Shown one piece after another: positions 1 to 5,494 of a stretch of 7,525 nucleotides of DNA. The stretch is from the NCBI GenBank assembly GCA_016292575.1, contig JAEDIH010000086.1, positions 1 to 7,525 on the forward strand, in the 5' to 3' direction. A model generated the notes under the pieces. That model saw only the letters and a list, made by a program, of their open reading frames with translations. It had not been told where the DNA came from and did no database searches. A program made the translations under genes and the position numbers. The stretch comes from Clostridiaceae bacterium (GTDB lineage: Bacteria; Bacillota; Clostridia; Oscillospirales; Acutalibacteraceae). How positions within the stretch are numbered: the first letter of the stretch is position 1; every line of letters starts with the position of its first letter.

Positions 1-16
1 GGCAGAGCCTGAAAGA

Positions 17-45
17 ATATTATCATATTTGTTATACTTTGTCAA
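17..45 (-). promoter_or_regulatory. Leftward sigma-A promoter near the window edge
   Basis: On the minus strand, TTGACA (45-40) is exact consensus, followed after 17 bp by TAATAT (22-17), which has 4 of 6 consensus bases and a TG one base upstream (extended -10). GATAAT at 15 bp is an alternative. The predicted start is near position 10, so the transcript would begin AGGCTCTGCC and run out of the window to an unseen gene or RNA. Confidence 0.55.
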
Positions 46-67
46 TATAAGGCAGAACGGGATTGGC

Positions 68-91
68 GCATTTAGCTCTGCATCTAAATGC
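68..91. other. Perfect 8-bp hairpin downstream of the spoVAF-like gene
   Basis: GCATTTAG (68-75) and CTAAATGC (84-91) form a perfect 8-bp stem with an 8-base loop. It begins 29 bases past the spoVAF stop. On the minus strand no T-run follows, so it is not a canonical terminator for the operon. On the plus strand a T6 run begins eight to nine bases later, which is too distant to be convincing. It may be a 3'-end stabilising hairpin, an operator for the promoter just to its left, or chance. Confidence 0.4.
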
Positions 92-120
92 AACAACCCT
101 TTTTTAATTCATCTTGGCGC

Positions 121-1575
121 TCAATTTCTGTCCATTGCAACGTCATTACTGTGCGCCTTGCGCTGTCTGCTCCTGAGCGTACGGCGGACAAGCAGACCGT
201 AAAGCGCCTTGCCGTCAAAGGGAACAAGCGGATAAAGATAGGTGTAGCCGTCAACGGTCTTGGTTGTGCAGATTACAACTACAATTATTGCAATTCCGGC
301 AATAAAGCCCCAGAGTCTGAATATTGCCGTGAGTATCAGAAGCAGTGTTCTTGAAATTTTTATAGCGTAGCCAAGCTCATAACTCGCCTGGGTGAAGTTT
401 GAGATTGCCGCAAACGCCATGAACAACACGACCTCTGAAACGAACCACCCTGACGAAACCGCAAACTCTCCGAGCACCAGCGCTCCGACAACGCTGAACG
501 AATTGCTCAGCGCGCTCGGCGTATTCAGCGAGGCAAGCCGAAGCGTGTCGATAACAAATTCTATTATAAGAAGCTGGACTATGAGCGGAACGCTGTTCGG
601 CTCCTTAACGAGCAGGAATTTTAAACTCTCCGGCAGCCTTTCGCCGTAAAGCGTCAGCAGGTACCACGCAGGAACAAGCAGCAGCGAGAGCGCAAAAACA
701 GCTCCTCTGACATACCGCAGAAATGTTCCTATAAACGGCGGAAAGTAATAGTCGTTGACATCCTGAATGAAATCAAAAACCCCGGTGGGCAGTATCATTG
801 CGGAGGGCGAACCGTCCGCAAGGACAACAACGTTTCCGTCATAAATGCACGCGGCCGCCGCGTCCGGTCGCTCGGTATAGCGTACCTTTGGAAACGGGTT
901 CCACGGCTGAGACGGAACAAGACATTCGCGCAGGCTCTCCTGACTCATGGTGAGGCTTGACACCTCAATGGAACGCAGCTTTTTGCATATTGCCGAAAGC
1001 TGCTTTTTGTTCACGCAGTCCTCAAGATAGCAAACCACGATATCGGTCTTTGACTCGCTGCCCACCTGAAACGCCTTGAAGCTAAGCTTTGGGTTGCGTA
1101 TCTTCCGCCTTATCAGTGCAGTGTTGAAAATGACCGTTTCAACAAAGCCCTCGTGCGAGCCGCGCAGAACCTTATCCGATTCCGGCTCCTGAACACTGCG
1201 TGCAGGATAGGTACGCGCGTCAATGATTATCGCTTCGCTGTAGCCCTCAACAAGCATTCCGATTGCGCCCGAAAGAACAAAGGTCGTAAAGGTTTCAAGG
1301 CTCGGTTCAACGCTCGATTCAATATAGGTTATTTTGCTGTCCAGAAGCTCCTTTGCTGTTTTGCAGTCCTTCATATCCTTTTCGGTGAGCTTGCTGATAT
1401 ATTCGAGCATTTTTTCAAACATTTCGTCTTTTACAAAGCCGTCAATGCAGTAGAACGTAATCCTTTTTCCGCCTGCCTTGATGTGCTTGACAAGGATATC
1501 GAAGCTTTCGCCGACTCTGAGGGTGCGGTTTATCATTGCAAGATTTTCTTCATAGCTTTTTTCAAAATCACTCAT
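121..1575 (-). CDS. spoVAF: SpoVAF/GerA-family spore germination membrane protein
   Basis: 484-residue inner spore membrane protein of the GerA family. The N-terminal soluble half opens with VGESFDILVKHIKAGGKRIT and FYCIDGFVKD (about 21-50), a SpoVAF-like beginning, and then shows the family blocks RGSHEGFVETVIFNTALIRR (about 138-157), YTERPD (about 233-238) and VVVLADGSPSAMILP (about 249-263). About five hydrophobic segments follow (near 285-310, 327-349, 358-378, 380-397 and 408-437), with SNFTQASYELGYAIKISR (about 392-409) between them, then YLYPLVPFDGKALY and a basic tail. GerA-family proteins assemble into germinant-gated ion channels; SpoVAF in Bacillus is thought to amplify the germination signal rather than sense nutrients. 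The start is ATG 1573-1575 with GGTGAT close by. It follows the peptidoglycan-binding gene by 46 bp. It is not in a spoVA cluster here and has no GerB or GerC partner in view; a divergent GerAA-type protein is the alternative. Confidence 0.8.
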   Translation of the reverse strand: MSDFEKSYEENLAMINRTLRVGESFDILVKHIKAGGKRITFYCIDGFVKDEMFEKMLEYISKLTEKDMKDCKTAKELLDSKITYIESSVEPSLETFTTFVLSGAIGMLVEGYSEAIIIDARTYPARSVQEPESDKVLRGSHEGFVETVIFNTALIRRKIRNPKLSFKAFQVGSESKTDIVVCYLEDCVNKKQLSAICKKLRSIEVSSLTMSQESLRECLVPSQPWNPFPKVRYTERPDAAAACIYDGNVVVLADGSPSAMILPTGVFDFIQDVNDYYFPPFIGTFLRYVRGAVFALSLLLVPAWYLLTLYGERLPESLKFLLVKEPNSVPLIVQLLIIEFVIDTLRLASLNTPSALSNSFSVVGALVLGEFAVSSGWFVSEVVLFMAFAAISNFTQASYELGYAIKISRTLLLILTAIFRLWGFIAGIAIIVVVICTTKTVDGYTYLYPLVPFDGKALYGLLVRRTLRSRQRKAHSNDVAMDRN

Positions 1576-1621
1576 TCAATCACCAACAGTATTGTCGGCT
1601 TTTTGCGCTTTTTTTATTCAG

Positions 1622-2971
1622 TTAAAAAATCCGAAATCCGTTGTAAAGCTCAACAATCGCGTTCCAGGTCAGCGGCCCGACATAGCCCGTGACCGGCATT
1701 CCGTAAAGAGACTGAACCGCCTCAACCGCGCGTATGCTCTGGGGACCGTAGACGCCGTCAACTGTTACCGGAGGAACTGCGGGAATATTCTGCGAGATAA
1801 CGTTCAGAAATGTCTGAAGCTGCTCAACCGCTTTTCCCGTTGTACCCTCCGTAATGACATAGCCCGGATAAATCAGCGATGAATAGGTTCTGAACTCATA
1901 CGGCAGAGAATTGATTGTTTTCCGGTATTCCTCAAGTATTGCGTTCCAGGTACTCTCCCCGACAATTCCGTCCGCAGTAAGACCATGCTCGCTCTGGAAG
2001 GTTTTGACGGCGTTTTCCGTGCCTTCGCCGAAGATTCCGTCAATCTCAATATCCGGCAGAGTGTTGTTGAACTGCGCAAGAAATTTGAGGTAATACTGAA
2101 TGATGCTGACCGGCTGTCCCCTGTCGCCGAGGCGCAGCGGATATGGAAAGAGCCGCTCGGCCTCCGAAATTGTGATACCCTCGGAATACAGCTCGGAAAG
2201 GCGCTTTACGGCGTTGTATATCCGCCTTATCGTATACCACGTTGCTTCGCCGACAATTCCGTCAGGCGTAAGGTTAAAAATGCGCTGAAACTGCTTTACG
2301 GCGTTTTCCGTTGTCCGCCCGAAGCTTCCGTCCGTTTCCGGAATTGTCGGGATACTCGGATAGTTCTGCGCAATTCTGTTGAGCCAGCGCTGAATCTCAA
2401 GAACATTGTTTTCGACATCGCCGAGGCGAAGAGGATAACCCGGGTAGGTCTGAAACGTGGGCGCAATATCCGCGCGGCGAAGGTCAATATCGTCTCCGTA
2501 GTAATACTGCAAAATTTCATACGGAGAGTAGCCCCGGTTTGCAAGCGCAACGGTTCCCCACTGGGAAAGACCGGGGCAGGTTACGTTTATTCCGTCGCAA
2601 TACTCCGTGTAATACGGCTGAACGGTTCCCTGCTTCACAACATAGGTGTTGAAAATTTCATCAACTATCTGAGAGATGTTTGAAAAGTAATCGCGCCCGT
2701 ACTGAAAAGCCTGGTCGTACTGAGTTGAGTTTGTGATGTCAAAATCATAGCCCCTTGAGCGGTAATATTCAAGATAGATCCGGTTGAGCGCTATTGAAAT
2801 CTGCGCAAGGATATTTGCCCGGATTGCGCTTTCCGGCCAGGTCGGATAAATCTCGCTCGAAGCAACGTTTTTGATGTAATCTACAAACGGAACCGTAACA
2901 TTCCTTGCGTTTGAGTCCGGCGGACCGAGGTGAACCGTGATATATTCGGGAACAACAACGGCGTCAGGCAT
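1622..2971 (-). CDS. Compact SpoIID-like protein with three peptidoglycan-binding repeats
   Basis: 449 residues. The N-terminal 165 or so resemble a shortened SpoIID/LytB domain: VPFVDYIKNVASSEIYPTWP then ESAIRANILAQ (about 27-57), the YDFDITNSTQYDQAF block (about 75-89), a CDG in place of the usual CGG (about 125-127) and LSQWGTVALANRGYSPYEIL (about 135-154) with QYYYG after it. SpoIID is a lytic transglycosylase acting on stem-peptide-free glycan during engulfment, and the E40 of SSEIYP aligns with the catalytic-type glutamate. Three PG_binding_1 repeats follow (about 178-250, 277-348 and 368-438), each with a DGxxG or similar turn, an AVxxxQ helix and a G-(I/Y)-VG-x-x-TWNAI or TWYTI end. 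There is no signal peptide or membrane segment, so export is unexplained unless it acts in the mother cell or through a non-classical route. Start ATG 2969-2971, preceded by GGAG, overlaps the upstream gene by 8 bp. Enzymatic activity is unproven. Confidence 0.85.
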   Translation of the reverse strand: MPDAVVVPEYITVHLGPPDSNARNVTVPFVDYIKNVASSEIYPTWPESAIRANILAQISIALNRIYLEYYRSRGYDFDITNSTQYDQAFQYGRDYFSNISQIVDEIFNTYVVKQGTVQPYYTEYCDGINVTCPGLSQWGTVALANRGYSPYEILQYYYGDDIDLRRADIAPTFQTYPGYPLRLGDVENNVLEIQRWLNRIAQNYPSIPTIPETDGSFGRTTENAVKQFQRIFNLTPDGIVGEATWYTIRRIYNAVKRLSELYSEGITISEAERLFPYPLRLGDRGQPVSIIQYYLKFLAQFNNTLPDIEIDGIFGEGTENAVKTFQSEHGLTADGIVGESTWNAILEEYRKTINSLPYEFRTYSSLIYPGYVITEGTTGKAVEQLQTFLNVISQNIPAVPPVTVDGVYGPQSIRAVEAVQSLYGMPVTGYVGPLTWNAIVELYNGFRIF

Positions 2972-3755
2972 TGTTTTCTCCGCCCTTCATCAAAAGCTCG
3001 TTGGGTTCGCTTTCCGTAACGTCGGCGTTGTCGGTTTCGTCTGAGCCGAGCGGAAGAAGCTGTATGTTCTGAATTGACTCAACGCCGGAAAAAACAGGAA
3101 CGCCGAGATATTGCCGCTTCTGAAACCTCGGGTGAGTAACGGTTATGTCGTACTGCGCATAGGGCGGTTTTTCCTGCGGAGACTGGGAAAGCGACTTTTT
3201 CGGCGCCGGAAGATAAAGACTTCCGACAATTCCGTTTGTGTTTGTGTAGCCGTCAAAATATACCTTTTTGTTCTCCTTTCCGGTGATAACGACGTGCGCG
3301 GAGGATATGGGATAGACGCGGTCTGCCATAAAGACCTGCACCTTCAGTGCGCCGAGCGACTCCGGAAACGGCTCTTCTTCAAAAGCCGGTCCGCTCTCGT
3401 CCTGACTGTCGCTTTCGCTTTTAAAGCCACTTTCCTCGGCTTCCTCGTCCTGCGGCTGCGCTTGAGGCTCGTTTGCTTCGGCAGGTCTTTCTCCAAGCGT
3501 TTCAAGCGGATTTGAAAGTCCGAGCGGCTCGCGCGGCATTTCCTCTTTGTAATCCATGCTTTCATTTTCCGAAGAAGCAGGAGCAAAAACAAAGGCGGCT
3601 TCCTGCTCTTCTTCGCCCTCGGAAACGACAGGCTCGGCTTCGGCTTCAATTTCCGGCTCGGCAGACAAAACAGTAATTTCCTTTTCAATCGAGCGGCGTT
3701 TTGCGTCTATCAATTCCTTTTTATATCGTTCAATCAATAAATCAAAGCTGTTCAT
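2964..3755 (-). CDS. Acidic linker protein with C-terminal carboxypeptidase-regulatory-like domain
   Basis: Predicted 263-residue cytoplasmic protein of unknown function. Three parts are visible: a short charged amphipathic helix (about 1-30, rich in K, R and E); a long low-complexity acidic linker (about 31-134, dominated by E, D, S, P and A, surely disordered); and a folded beta domain (about 136-236) starting ALKVQVFMADRVYPISSAHV and ending VPVFSGVESIQNIQLLPL. That last part resembles carboxypeptidase-regulatory-like (transthyretin-type) domains: a modifiable V-x-I-T strand, a TNTNG turn and a DITVTHPRF strand. There is no signal peptide or membrane segment. The start is ATG 3753-3755, chosen for its ribosome binding site. 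Its stop lies 8 bp inside the next gene, so the two are translationally coupled. In my memory, clostridial genomes often place such a domain next to the SpoIID-like/peptidoglycan-binding protein that follows, suggesting a functional pair; the role is not established. Confidence 0.75.
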   Translation of the reverse strand: MNSFDLLIERYKKELIDAKRRSIEKEITVLSAEPEIEAEAEPVVSEGEEEQEAAFVFAPASSENESMDYKEEMPREPLGLSNPLETLGERPAEANEPQAQPQDEEAEESGFKSESDSQDESGPAFEEEPFPESLGALKVQVFMADRVYPISSAHVVITGKENKKVYFDGYTNTNGIVGSLYLPAPKKSLSQSPQEKPPYAQYDITVTHPRFQKRQYLGVPVFSGVESIQNIQLLPLGSDETDNADVTESEPNELLMKGGENNA

Positions 3756-3759
3756 ATCA

Positions 3760-3768
3760 ATCACCTTT
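3760..3768 (-). promoter_or_regulatory. Ribosome binding site that decides the start at 3755
   Basis: Minus-strand AAAGGTGAT matches the anti-Shine-Dalgarno sequence and ends four bases before the ATG at 3753-3755. The GTG at 3762-3764, which would add three residues, lies inside this site and has no binding site of its own, so the ATG is the better start. Confidence 0.8.
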
Positions 3769-3783
3769 CATTTGTAGTCACCG

Positions 3784-3811
3784 TATATTATGAAAAGCAA
3801 AATAAATAGGT
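3784..3811 (-). promoter_or_regulatory. Candidate sporulation promoter (sigma-K- or sigma-G-like)
   Basis: On the minus strand the sequence reads AC (3811-3810), 17 bases, then CATAATATA (3792-3784), which fits the Bacillus sigma-K pattern AC-N17-CATAnnnTA. The same -10 also fits the sigma-G form CATnnTA, but the matching -35 (TGTAAC, consensus TGnATA) is only partial. The predicted start, near 3777, leaves a short leader containing the ribosome binding site of the acidic-protein gene at 3755. Sigma-type promoters are degenerate, so this is a candidate only, but it suits an operon ending in a spoVAF-type gene. Confidence 0.4.
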
Positions 3812-3910
3812 TACAAGCCGGATTTCAGATCTTGGATATCAGATGTCAAATGATTGCCGGTTTACATAAAAGTCGGTACCGAATGAAATTGGCAAAACAA
3901 CAAAAACCGC

Positions 3911-3939
3911 TTGACAAATTGCAGGCGGTCGGATATAAT
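3911..3939 (+). promoter_or_regulatory. Perfect-consensus sigma-A promoter
   Basis: TTGACA at 3911-3916 and TATAAT at 3934-3939 are both exact consensus hexamers separated by the optimal 17 bp. The predicted start is near 3946. It faces right, away from the acidic-protein operon and towards the terminator at 3988-4033, so its product should be a short RNA. Confidence 0.8.
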
Positions 3940-3945
3940 ATGAAT

Positions 3946-4034
3946 GTAAAGAGGCTCTGCAGTAAGCGGTTGCCCTCGTCTCAGGTTAAAAAAAATAACC
4001 GTCACAGATTTGAGCGTCTGGCGGTTATTTTTTA
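3946..4034 (+). ncRNA. Candidate small noncoding RNA (unnamed)
   Basis: Predicted transcript of about 85-90 nt on the plus strand, opposite in direction to every gene in the window. The support is its boundaries: a perfect sigma-A promoter seven bases upstream and a T-tailed hairpin at its 3' end, with no credible coding sequence between them and no plus-strand gene beyond. The 5' part can fold: GAGG (3951-3954) plus GCA (3959-3961) pairs with TGCCCTC (3971-3977), leaving a CTCT bulge and a nine-base loop. A second hairpin, GGTTA (3984-3988) with TAACC (3996-4000) around an A7 loop, competes with the terminator stem. I do not recognise an Rfam family: it lacks the SRP RNA tetraloop helix, is too short for 6S or tmRNA, and does not match the preQ1 aptamer tail. 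It could be a trans-acting sRNA or a regulated leader reading antisense into ylmH. Transcription is inferred, not shown. Confidence 0.5.
3988..4033. terminator. Bidirectional rho-independent terminator
   Basis: An inverted repeat pairs ATAACCG (3995-4001) with CGGTTAT (4022-4028) and CAGA (4005-4008) with TCTG (4017-4020), with a small asymmetric internal loop and an 8-base apical loop. The flanking A-run (3988-3995) and T-run (4028-4033) extend the stem. Read on the minus strand, the hairpin ends in eight T residues and lies 18 to 60 bases past the ylmH stop, so it should end the V-ATPase/ylmH transcript. Read on the plus strand it ends in six T residues and would end the small RNA started by the promoter at 3911-3939. 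Confidence 0.85.
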
Positions 4035-4051
4035 TTGCTCAATTATAATTG

Positions 4052-4831
4052 TCACAGGTATTTCCTGACAGTGATATGCGTTCTGCCCTTTTTGCTTTCG
4101 CCCTTAACTTCAAGCAGAACCACCTTGCCCTTTTTACGCAGGACGATTTTATCACCGGCAGAAAGCTTTTTGTCGCTCTTGGTGACCTGAACGCCGTTGA
4201 CAAAAACCAAACCGGACTCAATGAACTGCGCGGCCTTTGACCTCGAAAGGGAAAAAGCGCAGCCGCAAACCGCGTCAAGCCTCAGCGAGGCAACAGAAAA
4301 GAAAACGTCCTGCGTTCTCTCGCTCTTTTGCAAAAAAGCGTCCATGCCGGCTTCTTTTACCGTTATGCTTGCACGACCGGCACTTTTCAGATTTTCGAGA
4401 ATAAACCTTTTAACAGTTGAAAGGCAGAACAAAAAGCAGCCGCCGTTGTCCGTGATGATATCTCCGAGCGTTTCCCTGCGAAGTCCGAGAGCCATCAGCG
4501 CACCGAGATAGTCGCGGTGGGAAAGCTCGGTGAACCTGTCCTTTTCAAGCCGCAGGAGGGAAAACGGACAGTACTCCGGAAAGGAACGAAAAAAATCTTG
4601 GGCGTTGTCCTGCTCAAAAAAGCGCGGAACAAAAACGGCGCAAAGCCTTTCCGCCCCGTCATAGCCGCCGTAATAAAAGGTTCGGACAAATTCGCTCCGG
4701 CTTTTTTCCAGCGGGAGCAAAAGCGTCCTCTGCCTCGGGTCAAGAAAAGCAGTGCTTTGAACCGTTGCTTCGTCCTCGCACTGCATCTTGAGATCCGAAG
4801 CGTGGGCAAATAAAGCTTCATCTTCGGTCAT
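4052..4831 (-). CDS. ylmH: YlmH-like S4-domain RNA-binding protein
   Basis: A 259-residue protein resembling YlmH of Bacillus, in length and in blocks along the whole chain: AFLDPRQRTLL (about 28-38), HRDYLGALMALGLRRETLGDI (split as HRDYLGALMALGLRR, about 105-119, then ETLGDI) with NGGCFLF just after, and a C-terminal S4 RNA-binding domain (about 183-246) containing SRSKAAQFIESGLVFVNG and the GDKIVLRKKGK strand. YlmH proteins bind RNA; in Bacillus subtilis YlmH is reported to act in ribosome-associated quality control on stalled 50S subunits, alongside RqcP/RqcH-type factors. The start is ATG 4829-4831 with AAGGA about eight bases upstream, overlapping the end of the preceding operon gene region. 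Its usual neighbours are cell-division genes (sepF, ylmG, divIVA), whereas here it is the last gene of a V-ATPase operon, which I see as a location oddity rather than a functional link. A T-tailed hairpin follows the stop. Confidence 0.85.
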   Translation of the reverse strand: MTEDEALFAHASDLKMQCEDEATVQSTAFLDPRQRTLLLPLEKSRSEFVRTFYYGGYDGAERLCAVFVPRFFEQDNAQDFFRSFPEYCPFSLLRLEKDRFTELSHRDYLGALMALGLRRETLGDIITDNGGCFLFCLSTVKRFILENLKSAGRASITVKEAGMDAFLQKSERTQDVFFSVASLRLDAVCGCAFSLSRSKAAQFIESGLVFVNGVQVTKSDKKLSAGDKIVLRKKGKVVLLEVKGESKKGRTHITVRKYL

Positions 4832-4843
4832 AATATTTCCTTT

Positions 4844-5494
4844 TTAGCTGTAATGGTGAGCTTCCCTGAGCATCATGTCCTTGACCTTCATCAGCCGCGT
4901 TGTGGACGAGCGCTCGTTTTCGTCAAGCTTCATGGTAATATAGCGGATAGTTTCCTCATACTGAGGAATGAGGACATGCTCAAGCGCATTGACGCGCCTG
5001 CGCGTTTTTTCAATCTCCGAAGCAAGCAAACGGCAGGTCTTTTCGCTTTCGGCAAGTCGCAGCATATCGGGCATAATCTCGGCAAGGGAGGAAACCGCCT
5101 CGTCAAGGTCGGCACTTGTGAAAGCATAGCCGTATGAATAGATTTCCCCATCCTTTGCCGCTTTAAGCTCCGGCTTGAAAACGGGAACGTCAACGCTCAT
5201 AATGTTTTTTGTTTCAACAGCGGCGTTCATACGCTGCGCCGGCATCATCAGCGCAACCTCAATTTCCTCATCGGTCATTGTGCTGCGCGCAACCGACATA
5301 TGCTCGTTAGCCCTTTTTACGCCGAGTTCAACCTTTATGCGCAGAGCCTTCGTCTCCCTGATAAGCTCAAGGAAGCGGCGCATAAGCTCGTCGCGCTTAT
5401 CTTTCAGAAGCTTGTGACCCTTGCGTGCGGTTGCAAGCTTTTTTTTGAGGTTGGTCAGCTCCATTCGGGTCGGATTGACGTTCAGTACCGCCAT
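4844..5494 (-). CDS. ntpD: V-type ATP synthase/ATPase subunit D (central stalk)
   Basis: Central-shaft subunit D, which forms the rotating coiled coil inside the A3B3 ring and passes torque to the membrane rotor. At 216 residues it is the normal size. The N-terminus has the family pattern NPTRMELTNLKKKLATARKG followed by a KLLKDKRDELMRRF helix (about 7-41), and the C-terminal helix carries EKTRRRVNALEHVLIP (about 162-177), the clearest D-subunit signature. Two long helices at the ends flank a short, less conserved middle (about 75-125), as expected for the antiparallel coiled-coil shaft. The start is the ATG at 5492-5494, overlapping the B stop by one base. An AGGTGATC ribosome binding site sits just upstream inside the B gene. 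It ends with TAA only 12 bp before the next gene, so the S4-domain gene is probably on the same transcript. Confidence 0.95.
   Translation of the reverse strand: MAVLNVNPTRMELTNLKKKLATARKGHKLLKDKRDELMRRFLELIRETKALRIKVELGVKRANEHMSVARSTMTDEEIEVALMMPAQRMNAAVETKNIMSVDVPVFKPELKAAKDGEIYSYGYAFTSADLDEAVSSLAEIMPDMLRLAESEKTCRLLASEIEKTRRRVNALEHVLIPQYEETIRYITMKLDENERSSTTRLMKVKDMMLREAHHYS

Noticed and set aside
1590..1620. TGAATA-N18-GACAATA as a sigma-G promoter just before the spoVAF-type gene
   Set aside because: The -10 is poor and the predicted start would fall inside the ribosome binding site; internal expression is not supported.
1650..2440. Repeated DNA such as CGACAATTCCGTC in the peptidoglycan-binding gene as a separate repeat element
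   Set aside because: It reflects the repeated PG_binding_1 protein domains (conserved DGIVGE turns) rather than an independent DNA repeat.
3756..3764. GTG start at 3762-3764 giving a protein three residues longer
   Set aside because: The GTG lies within the AAAGGTGAT ribosome binding site of the ATG at 3755 and has no site of its own.
3822..3849. Minus-strand TTGACA-N16-TGAAAT as a sigma-A promoter for the acidic-protein operon
   Set aside because: The -35 is perfect but the -10 has only 4 of 6 bases with a short spacer, and it lies further from the gene than the sporulation-type site; not excluded as a weak vegetative promoter.
3951..3996. preQ1 riboswitch-like GAGG/CCTC stem with an A-rich tail
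   Set aside because: The loop and tail bases differ from the aptamer consensus, and no queuosine-type gene lies downstream on that strand.
3946..4034. Known housekeeping RNA (SRP RNA, 6S, tmRNA)
   Set aside because: Length and motifs do not match: no SRP-type GGAA-loop helix, and far too short for 6S or tmRNA.
3790..4068. Plus-strand frame of 92 codons across the intergenic region
   Set aside because: Passes straight through a promoter and a terminator hairpin, has no ribosome binding site and no recognisable domain.
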